From Oscillospiraceae bacterium (GTDB lineage: Bacteria; Bacillota; Clostridia; Oscillospirales; Acutalibacteraceae): DNA of 64,000 bases. Shown here piece after piece: positions 18,014-25,143 of the stretch. The stretch lies in the NCBI GenBank assembly GCA_031262985.1, contig JAISGQ010000047.1:28261-92260 (forward strand). The letters are read 5' to 3'. Both the position numbers and the translations under genes were made by a program. The stretch's first letter is position 1; the number at the start of each line of letters is the position of its first letter. Under the pieces are notes generated by a model. It was not told the origin of the DNA. It saw nothing but the letters and a program-made list of their open reading frames with translations, and ran no database searches.

Positions 18014-19117
18014 ATGAACAAACTACCCCTTAGACTTACAGGTGTCATAATGTCGCTTATCATTATGCTGATTTCCCTTTCCTCCTGCTCGGGCGGCGAG
18101 GGAGGAGACAGCCCCGCCGATTCCTCCAAATCCGCATTTCCCGAGGTGATGAAGGTAGCACTTCTCGCTTCCTCCGAATCGGACGTGTCGTATGACGGAA
18201 TGAAGCCGATTGATGTAGCAAACGAGCTGTGGGAGGCACTGCGTGTTTATGTCAGCTACTCCGACATATCGAAATGCAGTGTGGAGCGTTTTGATGCGGA
18301 CAACGAAAAATATACCGCCGCCTTCAACATCCTCTACGCGGAGGGCTACAGGTACTTCGTTGCATACGGAAGCCGCTTCTCCGAGGCGATAGGGGAGGCG
18401 CAGAGCAAGTACCCCGACTGCAAATTTGTGCTGTTCGGCGATGCTCCTACGGACGAGAGCGGCGAACCTGCCATATCGAAAAATACCATATGCGTCAGCT
18501 TTGATGTGTACTCCGCCGCCTTCCTCGCGGGAGTGTACACGGCGTCGGAGCTTGAGAAAGGCACGCTGGGCTTTATCGGCGGAGACGAAACCGCTACGGC
18601 GAACTCCTACCTCAGAGGATTTACGGATGGGCTGAGCTATGCGAAGGAGCAGTTAGGCTGCAAGGTCACACTCAGCGAAAATATGTCCGTGTTCATAGGC
18701 GACAGCTCCGACATAGGCTCTGCACAGCAGCTCGCGGCGGCGATGTACGACAGCGGAATAACTGCCGTGTACTGCACTTCCGGCGACTTTTCGCTCGGAG
18801 TGATAAGCGAGGCGAAGGCACGCTCGGCAAACGGCAAGCCCGCATTTGTCATACTGTCTGAGACCTACGGCAGGGAGCGCGGAGTGTACAACGAGGTCGA
18901 TTCCGTCATTCTGACAAGCGCGTATATCGACTATGCTCCCGCGCTTGAGTATGCGATAAACTCCTTCCTCGACGGGAATTTTGAGGGCGGGCGTTCGCTC
19001 GTATTCGGGGTTAAAGAGACCGCCGCCTACGCGGCTTTCTCCAATCAGGAGACAGGTGCGAATACAGCCGCGAATGTCGAGACGGCGAAGAATTATCTTG
19101 AAAATTTGCTTGAATAG
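18014..19117 (+). CDS. BMP-family (PnrA/Med-like) solute-binding lipoprotein
   Basis: 367 residues. Lipoprotein signal with lipobox LSSC (Cys about 25) followed by a Gly/Ser/Asp linker, so it is membrane-anchored outside the cell. The periplasmic-binding fold resembles the BMP family, which feeds nucleosides or related ligands to ABC transporters: YPDCKFVLFG, a VYSAAFLAGVYTA helix, and GTLGFIGGDETA followed by GFTDGL. No permease or ATPase genes are adjacent, so it could act as a Med-like regulator or a stand-alone receptor; the ligand is unknown. ATG at 18014 is chosen over 18005 because AAAGGAGC then sits about 10 nt upstream. Confidence 0.8.
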   Translation: MNKLPLRLTGVIMSLIIMLISLSSCSGGEGGDSPADSSKSAFPEVMKVALLASSESDVSYDGMKPIDVANELWEALRVYVSYSDISKCSVERFDADNEKYTAAFNILYAEGYRYFVAYGSRFSEAIGEAQSKYPDCKFVLFGDAPTDESGEPAISKNTICVSFDVYSAAFLAGVYTASELEKGTLGFIGGDETATANSYLRGFTDGLSYAKEQLGCKVTLSENMSVFIGDSSDIGSAQQLAAAMYDSGITAVYCTSGDFSLGVISEAKARSANGKPAFVILSETYGRERGVYNEVDSVILTSAYIDYAPALEYAINSFLDGNFEGGRSLVFGVKETAAYAAFSNQETGANTAANVETAKNYLENLLE

Positions 19118-19202
19118 CTACCGTAACTTACATACTACAGCAATATATACAAAAAAATCTCTTTTTCGCCCTTAATCCTATATCTTTGACGGGAGCTTTT
19201 CT

Positions 19203-19231
19203 TTGTATTTTTCTATAATCTGTGGTATGAT
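19203..19231 (+). promoter_or_regulatory. Possible promoter of typA
   Basis: TTGTAT (19203-19208), 17-bp spacer, TATGAT (19226-19231), about 55 bp before the typA start. The -35 box is a weak match. Confidence 0.4.
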
Positions 19232-19287
19232 TAGTCGTTAATATTTTATATTTGTGTATACGTCTAAGAAAGGACACTGATTTTTAT

Positions 19288-21120
19288 ATGGCAATCGGAC
19301 CTCAGGAAAATATAAGAAACATAGCTATCGTGGCACACGTTGACCACGGCAAGACTACGCTTGTCGATCAGCTTTTGAGACAGAGCGGAGTGTTCCGCGA
19401 GAACGAGGCGCTGACCGACAGGGTTATGGACTCGAACGACCTTGAGCGTGAACGCGGCATTACCATACTCGCGAAAAACACCGCAGTCATCTACAAGAAC
19501 ATCAAGATTAACATTATCGACACCCCCGGTCACGCCGACTTCGGAGGAGAGGTCGAGCGTATCCTCATGATGGTGGACGGAATTGTCCTCCTCGTAGACG
19601 CGTTTGAGGGCTGTATGCCGCAGACACGCTTTGTGCTCAGAAAGGCTTTCTCCCTCGGGAAAACCCCGATAGTGGTAGTTAATAAAGTCGATCGCCCGTT
19701 TGCCCGTCCTGCAGAGGTGGTGGACGAAATACTCGACCTCTTTATCGACCTCGGCGCGGACGACGAGCAGATTGAGTTCCCCGTAGTTTACGCCTCCGGA
19801 CGCGACGGCTACTCCTCCCTCGACGTTAAGACGCTTGGAGACGACATGGTGCCGCTCTTTGAGACTATCATAAACACCGTAAAGCCGCCTGTAGGCGACC
19901 CGTATGCTCCCGCTCAGATTCTCTTCTCCAATATCGACGCCGACGAGTATGTGGGCAAGATAGGCATAGGGCGAGTGGAACGCGGAACGGTTATGGCAGG
20001 GCAGCAAATGGTGCTGTGCCACGCCGACAATACTACCCAGAACGTGAAGATAGGAAAGCTCTATCAGTTTGAAAACCTTCGGCGGGTGGAGGCTCTCTCG
20101 GCGAGTGTGGGGGATATTATCGCAGTTTCCGGCTTTGCCGACCTTAACATAGGAGAAACAGCGTGTTCTCCCGACTGTGTAGAGCCGCTCCCCTTTGTGC
20201 AGATTGACGAGCCTACCGTCTCCATGATGTTTATGGTAAACAACGGTCCGTTCGCAGGGCGAGACGGCAAGTATGTCACAAGCCGCAACATACGCGAACG
20301 CCTCTTCAAGGAAGCGGAAACCAACGTGGCAATGCGCGTGGAGGACACAGATTCCTCCGATACCTTCAAGGTGTCGGGCAGAGGCGAGCTTCACCTCTCC
20401 ATTCTCATAGAGACCATGAGGAGGCAGAACTTCGAGTTCATGGTGTCCCGTCCACAGGTTATCTACAAGCGCATTGACGGCGTGCTGTGCGAGCCTGTCG
20501 AGCTTCTCATGATTGAAGTTCCTGCCGACTATGTGGGCGCGGTCATGGAGAAGGTCTGCTCACGCAAGGGCGAGCTTCTCAATATGGATCAGCGTTCCAC
20601 CGGCTACTCACACCTTGAGTTTAGGATACCGGCGAGAGGAATCATGGGCTACCGCTCCGAATTTCTAACCGACACCAACGGAAACGGCATAATGAACCAC
20701 ATATTCGACTCCTACCAGCCGTATAAGGGAGATATACAGATTCGCCAGCAGGGCAGCTTAATTGCCTTCGAGACAGGCGAGGCGGTTACATACGGACTGT
20801 ACAACGCGCAGGAGAGGGGCAAGCTCTTTATCGGCGCGGGTACGGATGTCTACGAGGGCATGATTGTCGGCTGTTCGCCTAAGGCGGAGGACATTGTGGT
20901 CAACGTGTGCAAGAAGAAGCACGTCACCAACACACGTGCCTCCGGCTCGGACGACGCGCTGAGACTGACCTCCCCCACGATACTCAGCTTGGAGCAAGCA
21001 CTTGAGTTTATCGCGGAGGACGAGCTGGTGGAGGTAACTCCCCACTTCATGCGGCTTCGCAAGACACTCCTGACTAAGGAGGCGCGGATTAAGGCGCAGA
21101 ACAAGAGCAAGGCGAATTAG
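19288..21120 (+). CDS. typA: TypA/BipA translational GTPase
   Basis: Ribosome-binding GTPase of the EF-G family with roles in stress and 50S assembly. 610 residues, normal length. G1 AHVDHGKTT (about residues 17-25), G2 switch with RGITI, G3 DTPGHADFGGE, G4 NKVDRP, EF-G domain III/V features, and the BipA-specific C-terminal domain with GQER-type segment YNAQERGKLFIG and KKKHVTNTRASGSDDALRL. The start at 19288 gives MAIGPQENIRN; upstream codons to 19252 look non-coding. The stop codon directly abuts an inverted-repeat element. Confidence 0.96.
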   Translation: MAIGPQENIRNIAIVAHVDHGKTTLVDQLLRQSGVFRENEALTDRVMDSNDLERERGITILAKNTAVIYKNIKINIIDTPGHADFGGEVERILMMVDGIVLLVDAFEGCMPQTRFVLRKAFSLGKTPIVVVNKVDRPFARPAEVVDEILDLFIDLGADDEQIEFPVVYASGRDGYSSLDVKTLGDDMVPLFETIINTVKPPVGDPYAPAQILFSNIDADEYVGKIGIGRVERGTVMAGQQMVLCHADNTTQNVKIGKLYQFENLRRVEALSASVGDIIAVSGFADLNIGETACSPDCVEPLPFVQIDEPTVSMMFMVNNGPFAGRDGKYVTSRNIRERLFKEAETNVAMRVEDTDSSDTFKVSGRGELHLSILIETMRRQNFEFMVSRPQVIYKRIDGVLCEPVELLMIEVPADYVGAVMEKVCSRKGELLNMDQRSTGYSHLEFRIPARGIMGYRSEFLTDTNGNGIMNHIFDSYQPYKGDIQIRQQGSLIAFETGEAVTYGLYNAQERGKLFIGAGTDVYEGMIVGCSPKAEDIVVNVCKKKHVTNTRASGSDDALRLTSPTILSLEQALEFIAEDELVEVTPHFMRLRKTLLTKEARIKAQNKSKAN

Positions 21121-21279
21121 GGTCTGTTGACACAAGTGTACAACGCCCGTCTTTTGGCGAATTTTTGGCTATACTTCGTTAAATTTTCTTACCATAAACC
21201 AATTATGCTTTCAAAAATTTGCCTTGTCTAGCCAAAAATTCGCTCAAAATCCAAGCATTTTAACTTGTATCAATAGACC
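21121..21279. mobile_element. MITE-like element with about 50-bp terminal inverted repeats
   Basis: The left end GGTCTGTTGACACAAGT and the reverse complement of the right end GGTCTATTGATACAAGT match at 15 of 17 positions. After a diverged 20-bp stretch both arms share the identical 14-mer CGAATTTTTGGCTA. The whole is 159 bp, has no ORF and begins immediately after the typA stop. The structure is that of a non-autonomous transposon derivative. Target duplication is not obvious, and no transposase is in the window. Confidence 0.6.
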
Positions 21280-21655
21280 TGATAACCTCGTATTTGATAC
21301 AATTTAATGCTTCTGTTTCTCGGCTTTTTCAGGGGGTGCAAAACCCAATCAGGGGTGCAACTTTAACAGTCCGGCAGTCGCAATGTAAAAATCCCCAAGA
21401 GCAACCGTCAATCGTTGAATTGCGTTCCCAAGGTTGAACACACTATGATTTGCTGAAGTAATAGGAGAGTTTATATACCAAAAGGAACATAATACAGGAG
21501 ATATTCAGCATCATTAAAAATCAAGTGATATGCTTATTCGAGGGAGCGGAAGGATTCCTTGGATTGGAGTTTTGGCAGGTGCGTATGATATAATGGAAAT
21601 AGGAAAACGCATTTATGGCTTTCCCTTTCAGGGTTTAGATTTGGAGTGAAACAGG
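21280..21655. other. Non-coding or decayed DNA between the MITE-like element and the deaminase
   Basis: No supported gene. Short near-repeats such as GGGGTGCAA (two copies about 20 bp apart, around 21332-21361) occur. The stretch may be the relic of mobile DNA, but no family is recognisable by eye. Confidence 0.35.
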
Positions 21656-22045
21656 ATGGATAAACAGGCGTTATACGACGCTGCATATAGCACGATTAAC
21701 CATAAGAAACTCAGAAAATTTGGCGAGTCTGGCCATGTGGCTTGTGCGCTGGAAACGGCCACCGGAGCCATTTATACCGGGATTTGCATTGACCTTCCGT
21801 GTTCGATTGGCATATGTGCGGAACAGGCCGCAATCGCGGAAATGATTAAGCACAATGAAACGCAAATCAGGCAAATTGTAGCTGTACATGAAGATGGCAA
21901 CATCCTGCCCCCGTGCGGTCGGTGCAGGGAGTTTATCGCACAAATCGACGATAGAAACGCGGATACCATCGTCTTGCTGCCGAGCATGAGAGGAGTGCCT
22001 CTCCGGCAATTGCTGCCAGAAAGGTGGGATGCCCTGTGGGATTAG
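21656..22045 (+). CDS. Cytidine deaminase-like protein (blasticidin-S deaminase type)
   Basis: 129 residues, zinc-dependent deaminase fold. Zinc motifs CAEQAAI (about 58-64; Cys ligand and catalytic Glu) and PPCGRCREF (about 85-93) are intact, as is the N-terminal HVACAL. The length and the CAEQ motif fit small tetrameric cytidine deaminases and the blasticidin-S deaminase-like branch, so the true substrate may not be cytidine. The gene's end overlaps the next ORF, implying translational coupling. It lies in a stretch with signs of mobile DNA. Confidence 0.85.
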   Translation: MDKQALYDAAYSTINHKKLRKFGESGHVACALETATGAIYTGICIDLPCSIGICAEQAAIAEMIKHNETQIRQIVAVHEDGNILPPCGRCREFIAQIDDRNADTIVLLPSMRGVPLRQLLPERWDALWD

Positions 22046-22722
22046 AGAGGCTTACCGAAAGAGTATGTTACTACCCTCATAAAACTGATACGGACAGGCC
22101 GCTCTTAGCTTACATAAAGGGCGCTAAATACACGCTTGCGGTTGACGCAGGCAACTCCGCCGCACATGTGGATGAATTCTATGCCGCTTTAGAAGCCGAG
22201 GGATTGCACACACCTGATTTTACGGCAATCACCCATTGGCACTGGGATCATACCTTTGGGATGCACCATATCGCAGGGATTTCTATCGCTCATAAAAACA
22301 CAAACGCCCATTTGCTTTGCGAACGTGAGAAACAATCAAAGACGGTGTATACGGACGAGCTTAAATTGCAAAACGAGTTCATAGCGCGGGAATACTCACC
22401 CAATAAAGAAATCATCGTTGTTCCCGCCGATATAGATTTTGCAGGTTCCTTGACGATAAACCTTGGCGGTCTCTCAGCTCTACTTTATCATGTTGAGGCT
22501 CCACATACTGATGACACCGTGTTAATCTATATACCTGAAGAAAAAGTCCTTTTCCTTGGTGATGCGACAAGTGAGGATTATGACCGAAACGGGTATATGG
22601 ACAAAGCAAAACTCGGTTCGTTAATCAATGAGATTGAAAAAGTTGAATGCCGTTACTGTGTTCTGAGCCATGCTGAACCACTCGAAAAGCGGGATTTGCT
22701 TGACTACTTGTATGCTCTATAA
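22036..22722 (+). CDS. MBL-fold metallo-hydrolase
   Basis: About 228 residues. The metal-binding motif is THWHWDHTFG (HxHxDH), with further ligands likely in VEAPHTDD and FLGDATSED. This is the beta-lactamase-fold hydrolase family; substrate unknown. The start is uncertain: GTG at 22036 with GGTGGG 7 nt upstream is chosen, and GTG at 22024 is possible. Either way it overlaps the 3' end of the deaminase gene, so the two are probably co-translated and may act on the same kind of small molecule (inference only). Confidence 0.8.
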   Translation: MGLERLTERVCYYPHKTDTDRPLLAYIKGAKYTLAVDAGNSAAHVDEFYAALEAEGLHTPDFTAITHWHWDHTFGMHHIAGISIAHKNTNAHLLCEREKQSKTVYTDELKLQNEFIAREYSPNKEIIVVPADIDFAGSLTINLGGLSALLYHVEAPHTDDTVLIYIPEEKVLFLGDATSEDYDRNGYMDKAKLGSLINEIEKVECRYCVLSHAEPLEKRDLLDYLYAL

Positions 22723-23270
22723 AGCATACAAGGCAATTTACGGAGATAATTTCATTATGGTTCATAAAAATAAAATAAGGGTATGGAAAGACACTGCTCG
22801 GTCTTATCGCAAAGTCGATGGGTAAGAGAATAAACAATTTGGACAGCACGGATGTCGTAGAGGCGTTCGGTAGGTCTTTGGAATAAGTAGTTAGGATAAC
22901 TCTTTGACGATTGTCCTAACCCTTTGATGATTGCCAGAACCTTCTAACGATTACTCGATTTCACCGAAAGGGGGTGTGCAAAAATCGTGGCTATGGCAGC
23001 AGAAGCAAGGCGGGCTACTCTGCCGAGCGTAAACTTCAGACAAACGAAAAAGCTCTCGCAGTTTAGCAACAACCGCAGAAAGCCCTTATATCAAGCGGTT
23101 TTCAGCACCTCGGAAAGTAGACGGAGGGCGAAAGCCGCTGCTTGGCATTGTATTAAAGACGGTAGCTTTATAGACCCTAGGTGAATCAAGGGAGGATTTA
23201 CTCCTCCTTGATATAAATATGGGCTGTGCCGATTATCGGCTGCACCCTAAAATTAAAGGAGATTAACACC
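22723..23270. other. Gene-poor stretch with possible mobile-element remnant
   Basis: No confident gene. Two overlapping frames around 22975-23183 look protein-like. One starts GTG at 22972 after GAAAGG and reads MCKNRGYGSRSKAGYS before a stop; another reads NNRRKPLYQAVFST further on. This is what a frame-shifted relic of one small gene would look like. A 20-bp repeat series lies at 22881-22960. Confidence 0.35.
22881..22960. repeat. Iteron-like 20-bp degenerate direct repeats
   Basis: Exactly 20-bp phased units. Units at 22901 and 22921 share the pattern yCTTTGAyGATTGyCnnAAC, with weaker units before (22881) and after (22941). Such series act as replication-initiator or regulator binding sites in plasmids and integrative elements. 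Function here is unproven. Confidence 0.5.
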
Positions 23271-23582
23271 ATGACAGATAATTTAAACCCCGAAATGGAA
23301 GTACTCGAGGACGAGGAGTTTGACGGCATGATCACCCTTCAGGACGAGGAAGGAAACGACGTTGAATTTGAGTTTGTCACCATCATCGAGCATGAGGGCG
23401 GGGAGTATGCCATTCTCCTTCCGACAGACGGAACAGACGAGATTGTCATCCTTCAGGTAGAGGTTGACGACGATGATGAGGAGTTCGACAGCTTTATCGC
23501 TGTAGAGGACGAAGCTATACTCCAAGCTGTTTTCGATAAGTTCAAGGCGGATTTCGGCGGCGAATTTGACTTTGCCGAATAG
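23271..23582 (+). CDS. DUF1292 (YrzB-like) acidic protein
   Basis: 103 residues, very acidic (Asp/Glu-rich), soluble. The segment ITLQDEEGNDVEFEFV, then GGEYAILLP and EIVILQVEVDDDD, fits the DUF1292 family, common beside yrrK/alaS genes in Firmicutes; the function is unknown. The ATG at 23271 is supported by AAAGGAGAT 8 nt upstream. It is followed by a good terminator. Confidence 0.85.
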   Translation: MTDNLNPEMEVLEDEEFDGMITLQDEEGNDVEFEFVTIIEHEGGEYAILLPTDGTDEIVILQVEVDDDDEEFDSFIAVEDEAILQAVFDKFKADFGGEFDFAE

Positions 23583-23603
23583 CATTTTTTCAGAGACGAA
23601 AAA

Positions 23604-23658
23604 GCAACTCACCTAACTGTTTTGTGCAGATAGGTGAGTTACTGCGCTTTTTATTTCT
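23604..23658 (+). terminator. Rho-independent terminator after the DUF1292 gene
   Basis: Stem AACTCACCTA / TAGGTGAGTT (23606-23615 and 23631-23640), followed by GCGCTTTTTATTTCTTT. It is a well-formed terminator for the plus strand. Confidence 0.85.
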
Positions 23659-23673
23659 TTCGGAGGCGGTTAT

Positions 23674-24573
23674 TTGAAGTATGTTATAATGGACCTTGAG
23701 TGGAACGGCAATCGTTCTCCCATACTCGGCAGGCACTTCAATGAAATTATAGAGATAGGCGCGGTTCTTCTCGACGAAAGCCTTAATTATGTGAAGGATT
23801 TTTCGGCGTTAATCACGCCTAAATTCAATCACAGAGTTTCGAGTAGGGTAAAAACTCTCACACACATATCGGATGCCGACCTCAGGTACGCGCGTGAGTT
23901 GCCTGAGGTTATCGACCATTTCACCGACTGGCTCGGGGAGGACGACAACTGCGTAGTAACCTTCGGTACAGGCGACATTCTCGTCCTGCTCGAAAATTTC
24001 GAGGTGTACGGCATTGAGAGTGCCATGCAGTTTATGAAGCATTACTGCGACCTCCAGCCGCTCTGCGCGGCGGCTATAGAGACCAAGTTCGATTTCCAGC
24101 TCAGTCTTGCTGATACTGCGGGAGGCTTGGGGATTGAGTTTGACGAGCTTGACCAGCACCGTGCGCTTGACGACAGCATAATCTCGGCGGAGTGCTTTGC
24201 CGCCGCCTACAGCGCGGAGACCTTCTCCTCCTTTGTATACCGCGCGGATGAGGAGTTTTTCAGGCGCGTCACCTTCAAAAACTACTCTCTGACTGACACC
24301 GAAAACGAGGCTATAGAACCGCCCATGCTCATGTCCTCCTGCCCTGTGTGCGGAGCATATCTCAAGCGAACCTCCGCGTTTCGTCAGAAGAGTAGCAGTA
24401 TACGCGCGGAGTGCTTCTGCGGGAAATGCGGGAAGGAGTACGAGGTGCGGCTGTACTTCAAGATGAAGTACGACGGAATCTCCAAGCGGGTGAATGCGGA
24501 GGAGAAGACGGCGGCAGAGACAGAGACTACAGTAACGGCGGCGACTGCGACTGCAACTGCAACTGTAACTTAA
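23674..24573 (+). CDS. DEDDh 3'-5' exonuclease with C-terminal zinc ribbon
   Basis: 299 residues. The RNase T/DnaQ-type fold starts at once: MDLEWNG (Asp and Glu of motif I), EIIEIGAVLLD, FGTGDILVL (motif II) and HRALDDS (motif III, His and Asp), so the DEDDh set appears complete within about 190 residues. The C-terminal part has CPVC and CFCGKC, four cysteines expected to bind zinc, followed by a low-complexity Ala/Thr tail (about 280-299). Start is TTG at 23674 with GGAGG 7 nt upstream. The family is often annotated as sporulation inhibitor KapD-like or exonuclease; the substrate is unknown. Confidence 0.85.
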   Translation: MKYVIMDLEWNGNRSPILGRHFNEIIEIGAVLLDESLNYVKDFSALITPKFNHRVSSRVKTLTHISDADLRYARELPEVIDHFTDWLGEDDNCVVTFGTGDILVLLENFEVYGIESAMQFMKHYCDLQPLCAAAIETKFDFQLSLADTAGGLGIEFDELDQHRALDDSIISAECFAAAYSAETFSSFVYRADEEFFRRVTFKNYSLTDTENEAIEPPMLMSSCPVCGAYLKRTSAFRQKSSSIRAECFCGKCGKEYEVRLYFKMKYDGISKRVNAEEKTAAETETTVTAATATATATVT

Positions 24574-24790
24574 ATCTGTTGCCAAGGAGTTAGAATTTGG
24601 GTCAAGCCTTTGTAAAGGCTTGCGGGTTGTTAGGGCAGAGCCCTGACTCGCTCTCCGCAGAGAGCGAAACACCCCTATCGTCAGAAAAACGCAGGAGGGG
24701 CAGTAAAAAATGTCCCTAAGGACATTTTTTACGTAGGGGAACCCTCGTCGGGGGTTTCCCTGTGTAGGTCGCCTTGCGACCTACTTATTA
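24574..24790 (-). repeat. Composite palindromic repeat, copy A
   Basis: About 217 bp directly after the exonuclease stop. It is built from successive small palindromes: CAAGCCTTTGTAAAGGCTTG, AGGGCAGAGCCCT, CTCTCCGCAGAGAG, AAAATGTCCCTAAGGACATTTT, GGGAACCC-type, and AGGTCGCCTTGCGACCT. The same modules in the same order occur, inverted, at 50379-50592, and partly at 63320-64000. Confidence 0.85.
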
Positions 24791-24902
24791 CTAAAATCAC
24801 GGTATCTTTATATCGTTTCCGCAAAATATAACTGCTCCGGCAACCAATCAAAACCTTGCTTTTCCGGCGGTCTTTCTATTGTCCTGCAATTGTTTGTCAT
24901 TG

Positions 24903-24951
24903 CTTGCTTTGCGCCGGCAAAGCAAGGTTCACTGCCTTTCAAGGCAGTGAA
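24903..24951. repeat. Two adjacent perfect hairpins
   Basis: CTTGCTTTGC-GCCG-GCAAAGCAAG (24903-24926) and TTCACTGCCTT-TC-AAGGCAGTGAA (24928-24951) stand side by side between repeat copy A and the LCP gene. They have no T-tract and may be more modules of the repeat family or a structured leader for the LCP gene. Confidence 0.65.
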
Positions 24952-25143
24952 AATCCTCATTTATAATTTACGCAAGGTTTAATTGTCGAAGGAATAGCCC
25001 CCTCCGTAACCTCCCTCCTCCATTACCTTCTTTAAAATTTACAATATGTCCATTGAAAAAACACCGAAAAGGCAGTAGAATTACTACCGTACAGCTCCAT
25101 AACAGCAGACAACAATACACATATGCCGAGAGGTGATTTCTCC

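Noticed and set aside
19264..20394. Minus-strand frame of 376 codons opposite typA
   Set aside because: typA motifs on the plus strand are unambiguous; the antisense frame has no ribosome site or known domain.
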